Shown piece after piece: positions 10,931 through 21,868 of a DNA stretch of 64,000 nt; positions within the stretch are counted from its first letter, which is position 1; every line of letters begins with the position of its first letter. Under the pieces are notes generated by a model that ran no database searches, had not been told where the DNA came from, and saw only the letters and a list, made by a program, of their open reading frames with translations. The stretch covers positions 26,434,122-26,498,121 of the forward strand of contig CM055092.1 of NCBI GenBank assembly GCA_029204225.1. The letters are read 5' to 3'. The DNA comes from Diphasiastrum complanatum (Eukaryota; Streptophyta; Lycopodiopsida; Lycopodiales; Lycopodiaceae). The translations under genes were made by a program, and so were the position numbers.

Positions 10931-11522
10931 TTGTACGTTCTTTGGCTCTTAATGAGAAACAAAAAAAGCATAATTAGTGGAATCAACGCGACAGCTCGTC
11001 AACCATTGTTATAGTTCGTCACATATGGACACAATTGATTGGGCCACTTAAGCGTTGAAAGCATGCGAAGTAAAAAAAAAAAAAGCATGTTCACAAACGA
11101 CCCATTTTGAGTTTTAATATCCCCTAATGCTTTTTGAAATCAGAAAAATTTGAAACACACTCTTGAAAAGATCAGATCTTTTATCAAAAGAGATACTATG
11201 AAACTTTTATGATTTCATCAAAAGAACATACTACTGAATATATCCCAAGCTATATGCAAAAACTACAAACTGGATACAAATTCTAATAGAATGCTACTTC
11301 CACTACCATGTGCAATTTTTGTCTCCAAATTCCAGTAAGTGGATTAAAAAATCATCCTATTCCAAGTAATTTGCCCTAAAATGAGTTTAGGATCACAAAG
11401 ATCCACTTCCTACACTTGAAAATGATTGATTTGAGATAGAAACCACTCCAACTCTACATAGAATTGATGGTGCCCTTAAATACTCTACTAGATTTAGCAA
11501 AACCTCCAAATTTATCTTGAAA
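10931..11522 (-). other. residual leader between primer site and RT of C2
   Basis: Between the RT start at 10930 and the primer site at 11523 no Gag, protease or integrase motif is visible. The stretch is AT-rich with only short open frames. It probably marks a large internal deletion of the element. Confidence 0.4.
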
Positions 11523-11537
11523 CAAGATCTGATACCA
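11523..11537 (-). promoter_or_regulatory. copia primer-binding site
   Basis: The minus strand reads TGGTATCAGATCTTG. The first ten bases match the initiator-Met tRNA primer site TGGTATCAGAGC used by plant copia elements. It lies two bases after an LTR end (TTTTTCA). Confidence 0.7.
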
Positions 11538-11539
11538 CG

Positions 11540-11960
11540 TGAAAAACTCAGATCCAAAACATGGGGATCAATTAGATCTAGAGGTAAATTTGGTTGGACA
11601 TCTAGTTCATTAACAATGTAGAAAATCATGCATCTAACATGCTAGAACATGAAAATACATGAAAAACTCAACAAAATTACTAAGATAAAATATATTTCTA
11701 TCCGTTTCCATACAATATCAACAATACATCATCTTTCACACGTGTGAAATCAAGTACAACAAGAAAATTAGCATTCTACACATTAGAAATCAAGATATCA
11801 AGAGGAGAAGAGCTAAAAGAAGACAATAACATTGAAGATGAATGTTCTCCAAATATAGAGAGAACTTTTGAATACATTATGCTCGTTGGAGCTGCTATTT
11901 ATAGAAATGTGACATTTGTCCACTTGCCAAAAGTTATCCTAAATGGTAGTTTCTAGGTAC
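11540..11960 (-). repeat. copia 5' LTR, partial (LTR X)
   Basis: This is the sequence just upstream (minus strand) of the primer site at 11537. It ends in CA at 11540, has a TATA-like CTATAAATAGC near 11893-11903 on the minus strand, and contains the perfect 16-bp palindrome TTTCACACGTGTGAAA at 11734-11749. Its far end was not resolved and may lie beyond 11960. Confidence 0.55.
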
Positions 11961-12900
11961 TTCACCAAAAACCTAGATTTTCATGACTAGATGCAATGTA
12001 TCTCATCTAACCAATAAAAATGGGTCCAAAACTGACATTATTAGCTTGTATACTTGCTAAAAATGGTAATGACACTATTCTTAGGCCTTATTGACATAAA
12101 AAAATACATATCTTTAAGTTGAAAATTTCACTTTGACCTCAAAATCGTCAAATTAGATCAACTTAACTAGTTGACATTTTTCACAATAATCACTCTATTT
12201 TTTTGATACTATACTTGCAGGTACATTCTTGGTGCCCTTTGTTTGGAGTCCATAGCCCCTTCATTTGTTCAAATGCAGCTTAAGGAGGTGGGATTAAGAG
12301 CTTTTTCAGTTTTTGAATTGATTTTCAAGTTGAAAGAACTTCAACTTTCATGAAATTCAGAATCCTAGGTCCATTTCATATTAAAAAATTTTGAAGAAGT
12401 TGAAGTGTCTTCTACAATTCAAGTCCTCTCAAAAGAAGTTTAAAATCTGGACATATCCAATGACCACAGTCAATCCAATGGTTGTGATCACTCTCACTTG
12501 AACCCTCAATCCTTGGTACACCTCAATCCAACAGTCTAGAATGCATTTGCGCACCAAGCGTGATCCCTCCAGTCGCTATTTACAAAAAGGCACAAAGCTC
12601 TCGCTTCAGTTCTGCTCAACAAGCAACTTGTTGGAAGAAGCTATTCATTAGTCAAATAATTATTAGATAGTGATTGTTGATTGGATAGTCGATAGTAGTA
12701 GCGATAGTTAATGTGATAAAAAATCGATTCACTACTATTACAAGGACAACTATACTATCATTCACAAGTGAGGGAAATGAATGACGATTGGATCATTATG
12801 CCAACATTTAAAATAAAAAAAATCATATTATAATAAGCGATAATAATAGAAACAGTAGAACAAGGTAAAGTACCAAAAGTATTCTATACTAAAAATGATA
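11961..12900. other. non-coding, no feature resolved
   Basis: AT-rich sequence without coding similarity. It may include the distal part of LTR X on the left. Confidence 0.4.
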
Positions 12901-13280
12901 AATTACATATAATTGATGCTTCCATTGTCTACTTTGATTACACTATGATGATAACACATCTTATTCTACTATAAATTCCATCCTTGCAAAGATTGTAATT
13001 GCGATAGCTTATTACTAATTAATCTACGCCTATGGCAGAACAGAGAGGAGAAAAAGAAGAATGAATGAACTTTGAACTTCTTAACAAAATGACAACTTAA
13101 TTCAACTTGAAACTAAGATGTTCTATTGATCTATCTATAAATTTTGACAGAACAATCCTAACGGAATGCACTGTTTATCCACATAGTAGGTGCCACATGG
13201 GACTATGGGAGCGAGTAAAACTGTAGACTATACATAAAATGGTTCCACATTAAAAATTATTTCGAGAATGCAATCTAACA
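12901..13280 (-). repeat. copia 3' LTR beginning at 13280
   Basis: On the minus strand a polypurine tract TAAGGGGGAG (13290-13281) is followed by TGTTAGATTGC, a typical copia 3' LTR start. The opposite end could not be placed. The RNase H tail at 13560-13295 lies directly upstream, as expected. Confidence 0.55.
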
Positions 13281-13289
13281 CTCCCCCTT

Positions 13290-13560
13290 AGTGTGAACTC
13301 ATAAAAATTGAGGTATTAAGTTGAGCCTATTGCTAAACTTAGAATGATTGTCGATTGTTAATGCCTTTGTATATATATCTATTGTCATGAACTTTGTTTG
13401 ATCTACAAAAGATTAAAATGATCTCCCTATCGAGTACTTTGTCTATGACAAAATGATATTTTATCTCAATGTGTACTATGTCAATTTTTGCTCAACAAAT
13501 TGAATTCAATCACTCCTATTGGATTCCACCAATTACTCTACCTTTTAAGACTTGGAATGA
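13290..13560 (-). pseudogene. copia RNase H C-terminal scrap
   Basis: The minus-strand translation contains KIDIVHIEIKYHFVIDKVLD, then REIILIFCRS. This corresponds to the conserved end of copia RNase H (TKHIDIKYHFVR-type segment followed by the region leading to ADIFTK). It stops just before a polypurine tract and LTR start at 13280. Only about 80 residues survive, with stops. Confidence 0.6.
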
Positions 13561-14480
13561 AATTCAAAATCAAAAGTTGTGATTTTTCTCACTAAGATAT
13601 TGTCCTTCAAAGAGCTAATACCACTTAGAAAGATTTGATCACATAGGAGAAGACAAATTGTTCACCAATAACAACACATAATGAGCTTCTAGATCTTGCC
13701 CTCTACAAAGGAAGGAACTCTTAGAAAATTGGATCTCTCTCTACACATTTTTCATAGACACCTTAATGACTCTTTTCAAACCTTACAATCACTCAAACAA
13801 ATTGAGTAGGGTTGAACAATGTGACTTGGATCTCAATCTCTTTTCTAGAACTCTCAATTGAAGCCGATCTATGTCAAATTCTACAAAAGATTTGCATAGA
13901 TGCTTTATATGCACTAGAAACTCTCAAAGGTTTCACTTGGAGGACAAATCCAAAGATGTTTTCTAGCAAATTCATGCTTCTAAACTTGACCCTATCACTC
14001 TTGAACAAATCTAGAGTGATGGTACAATGGATTTCAACCTCTCACCTTGCATATCACTCCTTAATCTATGATTTTTAGCAAAATCTCTCTTAACTTCAAC
14101 ATACACTCAAAAAATCAGAGAAGATCAATTAATGCACCTATTTCAAGCTTAAATTCTAATTTTTTGGCTGATCTAATCCAAGAACTAATCAAGGGATTAG
14201 ATTCTCTATAGAAAATGCTTGATTTTGCACCAAAAATCACACAAATTGGGTATGTGAGTCAAATTCTACAAATTTTTGAAATTTCTCAGTCAAAACTGGA
14301 GCTGTATGGCCTAACACGTGTGAAAAGAGTTCCTACAGTCCACAACAAGATCTGGACCAAAAATTTTGAGGATAGCTATCAAATCCAACTCGCTACACAA
14401 AATTTGACTAGTTTCCAAAAAACTGCTAGTTTTGGCTTTGATTTGGATCAACCCTATCAATATCAATAAAACCTCTTGTA
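13561..14480. other. leader-like non-coding stretch
   Basis: Open frames here (for example 13812-14078 plus) show no family motifs. The stretch lies internal to the primer site at 14481-14496, so it is probably untranslated leader or deleted internal sequence of a minus-strand copia element. Confidence 0.35.
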
Positions 14481-14496
14481 CTTGGCTCTGATACCA
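14481..14496 (-). promoter_or_regulatory. copia primer-binding site
   Basis: The minus strand reads TGGTATCAGAGCCAAG, the canonical initiator-Met primer site of plant copia elements. It begins two bases after an LTR end TTTTTGCA. Confidence 0.85.
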
Positions 14497-14498
14497 TG

Positions 14499-15265
14499 TG
14501 CAAAAAGTACAAAAAGGACCAAGAGTGGATCCTAATCTGATCCTCAAGAGGGATTGGATGTTAGATTTACTTGATCTATCAATCTACATAAGATTAAGAT
14601 CAATCTAGATCAATTCTAGACATAAATTCCAAACAAGAACAATCATTTATTGAAGGTAAATGTACTTGATGGTTTCACACATGTGAAACCCTGTCAGGGT
14701 ATGATTTTAACCTGAAAATCAAGTACACATTAATAGAACCTCAAAAGAATCAAAACAAATGTAGACAAATGGAGAGAATCACTCAAAATTGCTTCCAAAA
14801 CCAAGATTGGTGTCTCACACTGATTATGGCCAAATGTGGCTCTATATATACAATAAGTGGGAGCTCGTGGTACTGATCATCCCTTTGATCCCACATGTGT
14901 GAAGGTGCTTTGTCATATGATGATTCATCATGCAAAACTGACACTTGGACAAAACCTTCTATTTTGAGCACTTTTGGTCCATTTTCCTTCTATATGGAGA
15001 TCTACTTGAAAATATTCTAGAAGTCAAAATTTGTCTACTTCAGCTTATTCCACACCTGTGAGCTGTCCTCTACACATGGGATGTGACACCTAACCAAAGG
15101 ATGTGGCTCATGCAAGCAATAGATTGATGCCATGTGTCATATGTCTAGAAAACTAGTTTTTGGCTTTTTTAGCCACTAGAACTTGAATTAAATCATATGT
15201 ACAACCTATATGATTATGGTACATGACAAGTACACTATTTTCACACGTGGGAACAGGCTCCACAC
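14499..15265 (-). repeat. copia 5' LTR (LTR Y)
   Basis: LTR upstream of the primer site at 14496. It ends in CA at 14499, with a TATATATAGAG box on the minus strand near 14850 and repeated palindromic motifs: CACACATGTG near 14676, CACATGTGTG near 14893, CACACGTGGG near 15242 and CACACATGTGTG near 15257. Its distal boundary, set at the join to the gypsy integrase near 15265-15300, is approximate. Confidence 0.6.
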
Positions 15266-16411
15266 ATGTGTGTTTATCTATATACAAGATTTTTGGCCTC
15301 TACCAAGCTTATTTTTGCATTTTTCACAAAGAACACAGTTAATAAGATATTGACTGCCAAGTATTGCTGGCCAACAATGTTCAAGGATGTATCAAACTTT
15401 ATTCATTCATGTGGTGAGCCTACAAAATCAATGAATTGGCCGTTGACACCAATCCTTCCTCTTGCACCATTCGAGAAGTGGGGGATTGACTTTGTCGGTC
15501 CAATTAAACCTGTTACCCAACATACGAAATGTCAATATATTCTAGTTGCAACGGATTATGCTACAAAGAACATGGAAGTAGAGGCGACGAAAAGAAATGA
15601 TACAAAAACTGTCGCGACGTTCTTATTCAAAAGTATTATTACCAGATATGGTTGTCCACTCGAACTAGTAAGTGACTGAGGTACACATTTTTTAAATGAC
15701 ACTATACGGTTACTGACAACTTATTTTCTTATCAAACACAAAAAAACTACACCGTATAATTCAAAAGCAAATGGGTTGACAGAAAGAGCTAATAGAATTT
15801 TATGTAAGATCCTGACTAAAATTACTATTGCACATGCAACGGATTGGAATCAGAAACTACCATCTGTTCTTTGGGCTTATCGTAATACAGAGAAAATCAC
15901 GACGAAACAGACACCATATTTTCTGACATATGGTATGCATCCTATTCTGCCAATTATATTTGAGATCAAAACTTTTTGTATCCAAGCTCAACGAACAAAT
16001 CTAGAATGTATAAACGAAAGGTTGACTAATATTGAAGAACTAGCTGAAGCTCGTGAGTCTTCACAAAAATTAACGAAAGAAATCCAAGAACAAATAAAGA
16101 AGAAATATGACAGTCATATAAAAAAATGTGATCTTAAAGCTGATGATTATGCGCTGATATATGACAGTCGCCATCAAAAGTTCCCAGGAAAACTCCATAT
16201 GCGATGGCTTGGACCTTTTAAAGTCATAGAGGTGTTTGACAATGGTTCTGTGCAACTTCAATCACTTGAAGGGGAACTGTTACCTACACGTATTAACGGG
16301 TCCATACTAAAAATATATACCTTTGACCAGAATTTATTTATTTATTTATTTTTATTCTTATTATTTTCTAGTATATTTCTGATAATGTTCGCGACTTTTT
16401 TTTTTTTCTAG
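15266..16411 (+). pseudogene. Ty3/gypsy integrase of element E1
   Basis: This is the 5'-truncated end of Pol. The zinc-binding region is decayed (KILTAKYCWPTMFKDVSNFI remains; the CxxC is damaged). The DDE core follows: FEKWGIDFVGPIKP (first Asp), CPLELVSD-stop-GTHF (second Asp, with a TGA at 15677 where Arg is usual), and YNSKANGLTERANRIL (Glu). The C-terminal part, WLGPFKVIEVFDNGSVQLQ, is the gypsy GPF/Y-type module. The frame then runs into T-rich sequence giving a spurious hydrophobic tail (16330-16411). Integrase inserts the DNA copy into the genome. Reverse transcriptase and RNase H are missing on the left, where a copia LTR abuts. Confidence 0.9.
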
Positions 16412-16760
16412 AAAATTTTCTAGAAATTTTCGTGAACTTTTTTACCACTGTTCAACATTTGTTCAAACTGTTTCGTGAATTTTTCGAAAAAAATTTCTCG
16501 TCTTCTTTTAAAACTTTTAAGTTATTTTTCAAAGTATTTGTGAGAACTTTTCAAAAAACTTTCACGACACTCTAACTGTGAACTAAAACTTCTCATTTTT
16601 TTTTTCTTTTGAGAATTTTTCTAGAATGTTTCTAGCGTTTTTTTTTCTCCAGTTTTTCGAGAAATTTTATAGGAATCTTTCAAGAATGTTTCGCGAAATA
16701 TTCTAGAAACTTTCTAGTATCCTTCAAGAATCTCTCAACCTACCCTTTCGAGAATCTATC
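16345..16760 (+). promoter_or_regulatory. cluster of TTCNNGAA palindromes between integrase and third ORF
   Basis: About eleven copies of TTCNNGAA occur in 350 bp: at 16406, 16418, 16429, 16472, 16619, 16656, 16679, 16690, 16701, 16723 and 16747, as TTCTAGAA, TTCGTGAA, TTCGAGAA, TTCAAGAA or TTCGCGAA. Alternating TTC/GAA units are the building block of heat-shock elements bound by HSF trimers. The cluster sits directly upstream of the third ORF of E1, so an internal stress-responsive promoter is possible. That role is inference. T-richness inflates the count somewhat but does not explain the GAA partners. Confidence 0.5.
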
Positions 16761-16935
16761 TACCTACTTTTTACATGCCTCTATTAAAGATGATGGCCAT
16801 GTGATCCTCATTATTCACACGTGTGTATGCTCACATATCAAAACAGATATTGTTTCTCCTTAATTTATTTGTTTTCTTTTAAAAAATGGTCTTTCGTCAT
16901 TAAAGATCAATCTGTCAAATCATAGTACTCCATAA

Positions 16936-19826
16936 ATGGAAGTGCCAGATGTCAAGTCACCATGCCACGTCATCATCCCTTCCACACCGCTACTGCATAT
17001 CAGACTTATTTTTCATTTTTATTTCTTACACTTTCTACCTGCGATTTTATGCTTTCTTGCGCACATTCTCTTTGTAATCAAAGCATTCATTTGCGACCTA
17101 TTGCGATCTATGAGCTTTCGTGAGAAATTCGAACAATGGCTTCTGGATCCAGTTCAAGCTCTAACATCATCTGAAAAGCACACGCAAGAATCCGCTTGGC
17201 ATCCATCTAGTCCTTTTTGGATCGATGCAGGTTGGGTAATTTAAAAGTGGACCCCTCCATCATCCTCTCCGAAGTCAGTACGAAGTTTGTCAACTCCATT
17301 CATTCCATTTCGGAGGTGGATTTCAAAGTCCATGTGCGAGGCAAATTTTTCACTATCTCTGAAGACTTGTTCTGCACAGCCCTTGGATTACCGATATATG
17401 GAAAGATGATCTCAACAAATAAGGATTCGGTGGATGAAGCTGCTCACTTCTTTAACAATTGCTTCATACCCACGAAGGGGTACAAGATCTCTATGATTCG
17501 TGATACCACATTTAAGATGTTTTGTAAATATGCAAACCAAGTACTCTTTTTGGCGGATGCTGATGCAATGATTTCAGTGCAAAATTTTGGTTACATCTTA
17601 GATGCACTTGCGGGTAATCCGGTTTGTTTCGGCACTATTACATATAAAGCATTTTTGGGCTGGTTCAAGCACCAAAATTTTTTTGGAGTTGGAGCACATG
17701 TCACTCGGCTATGCGCCCATTTCGACATTTTGAACAAGCAAGAGAAAACATTGCTGACAGGAAAGATGTTGTCCCCCAAGCCAATTGATCTTTCCGGCCT
17801 CGTTACTAAAATTGCACCAGCCGTCGAAGTAGCAACTACCACTGCTATGGACATTGATGCTGCACCATCCCAGTCGGAACCAGTCCCAGCTGTGGCGATG
17901 GAGGCTGATGGAGCTACTGTTGCTGCTGCTGATTCTTCACAACACGCATCTGCTTTCACATCTCAGAAGCAACTGAGGGCCTCCTCCTCTGACAATGATG
18001 CAACTCAGTCTGATACATTAGACAAAAGACAAACAACTACTGAAGTCGACACTGGGGCACCTGTGACAGATGAAGAACAAACAGACGACCAGCCCTTGTG
18101 GTTTCGCACTATGACCAAGAAAGCCAAAAACCTAGTGGTTGAAGTGTATGAGTTGGACAAGTACCACCAACAAATTACGATGGAATTTGTCAACTTAGAA
18201 AGGAGATGCCAAGAGGATCTCAAGGCGTCTTTTGAAATGATTGCTTCGCTCAAATCAGACAACACGAAGCTGATTGAACAAAATCGTTCTCTCGACACAC
18301 AACTTCAAACCTTAATAAAGGAAGCTGATTCTTTAAAACAGATCAATAAGACGATTGAGACCAAGTCTGATAATTATGAGACTCAAAATGATTCTTTAAA
18401 GCAGCAACTAATAGCTGCAAATCAACATAATGTTGCCCTCCAGAAACGTTTTCAGGAGGAGCGAATGAGAAGACTGAAGGCAAAAGCTGCTCTCTTTGTA
18501 TGCAGCAATGCAAGGTCCATTACAATCGACCTCACGAAGCTAAACTAGCTCGAAGATCGGATGCTTGACAATTTTTGAGTTGAGTTCCTACAACCACTCG
18601 AGGATTCGAAGGCTCTTGTTGAGGAAGAATTGGCGGAGCTAAGGGAGTTTTTGAGTGAAGCTACCCCATCTTGCAGCGGACCAGATGCACAAAACGAGTA
18701 CCTTCAAGCCTTACTCAGAATTGATGACCTTACACAGCAAATTCCATCTGTGCCTACCTACACCGGAGCCTCAGACCATTTCGAGTATCTGGAAGCAGTC
18801 ACAAAGATTGACAAGCTCGAATAGGAGCTGACAAAACTCCAACAACAAATAGAAGATCAGAAGTTGGCCGTTGAGTTGCAAACTCAGGACTTGGCAACTA
18901 CATCTGCACAGCCAAAGCGAATGCAGTGGAATCAGTTGAAGGTATGTGCTGACAGATTTCGTGCATTTGCTGAACGCTTCTAGAAATGGTGCCCGCCTGT
19001 TTTTAACATTGAATTACAATGGCATATGGATTATATGATGCTACCAGGCGCAGTAGACATCACCTTTGACGATTGGAAGCGACCATGGGAGAAGGAAGAC
19101 TTTCTCTGGTTATGGGCCCAACTTTCTATCAAGCAGAAAGGATGTCTCTGCAGGGGCATGATCTAGGGAAAGTTTAAAGTCCTACATTTTGAGTCAGCAG
19201 AGTTATACATAGGCTCTTCGGCTATGTATGCTCTCAAGTACATTCGCATCAAAGAACTTCAAATTTTGCCGAACAAAGACAATAAGTGACATTTTTGGAA
19301 GCGAAAGTTGCAGTTTCAATTATACAAACCCAAAGCTGTTGCGGATTTAGGCGCATTCGATGACGCAAGGTTGCTGATCAACATTAATATGGCGTATCCA
19401 AAATTATTCAGTCTATATGTGGATTGGGAGCAAAATCTTGCAGAATATTTTGTGGAGATTCGACATAATCTGCAGGATAGAAGGAAGTCATTCAGATACA
19501 AGCAATTTTGTACATATTCATTTTGGCAGTTTGGTACCTTTGCGGCAAAGACATTATTTTTTGTTCAGAATCTTTATGTTAAAAGCAATTTTATTAGATT
19601 CTCATCTCAATACTATGAAGAAATCACTCTACGAAGTGATTCAGACGAAGATACAAAGTTGACTCGGGAGTTGTTCGATGGAACATTACTCCCTGTTAAA
19701 CTAGAAGAATTCGGCAATCTCCCAGTTGGCCGATATACAAAATCCAAAGAAGATTTGTTGTTGATCGAAGCTCAACAGAACTTGGAGCTAGTTCAGAAAC
19801 TATATGAAGAATTGAATAATTCATAA
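16936..19826 (+). pseudogene. third ORF of gypsy element E1 (ORF3-A)
   Basis: A long gene lies between integrase and the 3' LTR. An upstream frame (16936-17244) contains a hydrophobic stretch (about 16990-17085) and then MSFREKFEQWLLDP. A one-base shift near 17217-17244 leads to the main frame, which is open to 18545 and continues in the same frame to 19826 through stops at 18546, 18576, 18822, 18981, 19164 and 19287. Parts: N-terminal domain (VSTKFVNSIHSISEVDFKVH, FFTISEDLFCTALGLP, about 17255-17760), Ala/Thr/Ser linker (17800-18060), coiled coil (18100-18530 and 18820-18900), C-terminal domain rich in Trp and Phe (18950-19826). The N-terminal part resembles the plant transposon domain associated with Athila-type elements. 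Function unknown. All six stops fit CAG-to-TAG or CGA-to-TGA change. Confidence 0.7.
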
Positions 19827-20132
19827 ATATTATTTTCGTCTTTGTCATGCTGATGCCTATCAGTGATACTGAAGCTAGATCTTTGCTATTTGAAGATGTT
19901 TTGAAGTTCGATTCCAGTTTTCATCAAACAATTTCAACTCAAAATCAACCTACTCAACGCAACAACAAGACACATATTCTATGAAAAAATATCTAAAGGA
20001 CGAATCATATGAAAAAATATTATTATTTTTTTCGCCTCAACGAAAATCTGATGAACAAGAATGTTTCTCGAATAATCCTCAAAATAAAGATGATATGTTT
20101 ACGAGGACGTTTCACATTTGAGGAAGGGGATA
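19827..20132 (+). other. 3' untranslated region and polypurine tract of E1
   Basis: Non-coding sequence follows the stop at 19826. It ends with a purine-rich GAGGAAGGGGATA at 20120-20132, directly before the TG of the LTR, as expected for plus-strand priming. Confidence 0.7.
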
Positions 20133-21188
20133 TGTGATGCCACGCAAATGTCAAAAATTGAATATCAACATAAATATGGCATAATATACTCGAAAATGAA
20201 GATATGAGCTGGTTAACTATAAATCATGAAGAGGCCTAAGTCATTTTTCGAGAATATATCTCCTAGGTACTTGCCTTATAAATTAAGGGCTAGACCTTTA
20301 ATAGGAAAAGACATTGTCTTGGATAACCCTTAACTAGGTCGTCCATACAAAACGACTAGTTATGAAAAGACATGTTAAACTAAAGTAACTTTAACTCATA
20401 GTTAAGTATACCTCTTATGGTATAGTTGAACGTATTTTCAGTCTAATTCTTAACTAGACCCTTTTCGTGGGAGCGACGCACCTATTGTTTAAATGGTGTG
20501 TTTGTTCGCCCCGTAGAACATATATTGATCTCACACTTCAGTCTCAATCATCAAGAGAGAAGAGTTTATGCTTATGTAAGAGATTGAAGAAGTGAATAGA
20601 GTTCTGTGAGTTATTCTCCCTTATCTCTGTTCTCCACATTGTTGAGTGTGAGTGATCTTGAGTTGCATGTATACAAATAAGATGACAGTCCCTGACTGAA
20701 GCATTGAGTCTCTGATCTGTTTTCATGTTTGGCATTGACATAAGTTTCTAACGTGCTCTAAAACCATTCGTGCTCTTTAACCATTAAGTTGGGCTTTAGT
20801 TGTTGAGGACTATCGTCTAGGAATGAATAGTTCGCGAACTCGATTAATTAATTGTTTGCACAGCGAATCCATCGAACAATTTTCGATTCTTTGTTGACAC
20901 CTTAGTCAGCCAGAGTGTAGTCTGCTGTACTACTCTGATAACATTTCATTTGTAGAACACGCTTCCTTCAATTTGATAGAGGCCAGATTGTTGTTCTGAA
21001 TTCATTAACATTACCCATTCCAAATATAAGTAATATTGGTTGCTTTTTAATGTCTGTTGACAACCAGGATAACATTCGAAACCACCTGCCATAATTACAC
21101 CAAAAACATAACTTTCTAACGCTATCCTCTGGCGGAACGATACTTTTCACTACAAAATCTATATTAAACTTGTTGGTATAGCACGACA
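20133..21188 (+). repeat. 3' LTR of gypsy element E1 (LTR A)
   Basis: It starts TGTGATGCCACGC after a polypurine tract and ends near GGTATAGCACGACA. It is nearly the same sequence as the inverted copy at 27641-28891 (LTR B), but lacks about 200 bp that LTR B has (around 28158-28368). It contains one TTCGCGAA (20831) and a promoter-like region. No second LTR of E1 in the same orientation lies in the window. Confidence 0.9.
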
Positions 21189-21289
21189 AGATGCAAACTC
21201 ATCTAAGGAGTTTTAATGGCCGTTTAGATTTTCATCATCTATTGTTGCCAACAGGCAAGGTATTTGACCCTTGTGCAGAATGAGAAACG

Positions 21290-21868
21290 TGAGATTTATT
21301 TGGGTCCTAGAAAAAGTTGACAAACTATAAATGCTGCCAAGGCTAAATGGTTTGGTAACCTCAGTGAATTAACGGTCGGGAGTCTCATTGCACTTTTGGT
21401 GTCGAAAAATAACAAAAGTCATCCATTTTGGATTGCTAAAGTGGTAGGCTTCATTCAGAGTGACGACACCAAGATTGTACGTGTGCACTGGATGCGTACC
21501 ATTTCAACAAATGCTTTGTTGGGAAGGTATGAACTATAAATGTTACAATCAGATCCAAAGGGCAAGCGAAAGTGTTCAACAAATAATCAACCAAGAGTTG
21601 ATGACATAAATCTTGGAGATGTGGATGTACTTGCATTTAATTTTGAGTTGACAATCATTTACGAAAGTCAACAATATCTATTTTGCAAGAACGTCATGGA
21701 TCAAGTGCACAACCATCATCTTCGACTCAGCTTCAACGTAGCAAAGCCACATTACCTGATTTTCTCTCAACATTGGAGGCTGATTCGAATGAGAATTTGT
21801 CAGTAGACTCTAATGAGGAAGATGGATCGTCAACTTCTTCGGCCGAAAAAAAAAAAAAAAAGTCTTGA
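21290..21868 (+). pseudogene. unidentified fragment with a barrel-like SHPFWIAKVV motif
   Basis: The plus translation reads VGSLIALLVSKNNKSHPFWI, then AKVVGFIQSDDTKIVRVHWM, a stop after GRYEL, and further MLQSDPKGKRKCSTNNQPRV. A shifted frame continues with SSSTQLQRSKATLPDFLSTL, an Asn/Asp/Ser-rich stretch and a Lys tail from an A-tract at 21845-21860. The HPFWIAKVV...VRVHWM pattern is like small beta-barrel (chromo/Tudor/BAH-like) domains in plant proteins of transposon origin. I do not recognise a named family. It lies between the E1 LTR and a copia fragment and has no visible start. Confidence 0.35.

Noticed and set aside
13812-14078. 88-codon plus-strand frame as a gene
   Set aside because: No family resemblance, and it lies in the leader region of a minus-strand copia element.
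15245-15300. E1 as a complete element with a 5' LTR
   Set aside because: The sequence left of integrase is a copia LTR in the opposite orientation; no matching gypsy LTR precedes it.
16330-16411. Membrane tail on the gypsy integrase
   Set aside because: The hydrophobic residues come from a T-rich run past the normal end of the domain.
17591-18298. Minus-strand open frames inside ORF3-A
   Set aside because: Shadows of the plus-strand third ORF, with no motif of their own.
16936-19826. Third ORF as a proven envelope glycoprotein gene
   Set aside because: Position fits, but ORF3-C has no signal peptide or membrane segment, and the hydrophobic stretch near 17000 in E1 is unconfirmed, so I call it a third ORF of unknown role.
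21189-21193. AGATG after LTR A and before LTR B as a target duplication
   Set aside because: The two LTRs face opposite ways and belong to different insertions, and AGATG before LTR B is part of a purine-rich tract.
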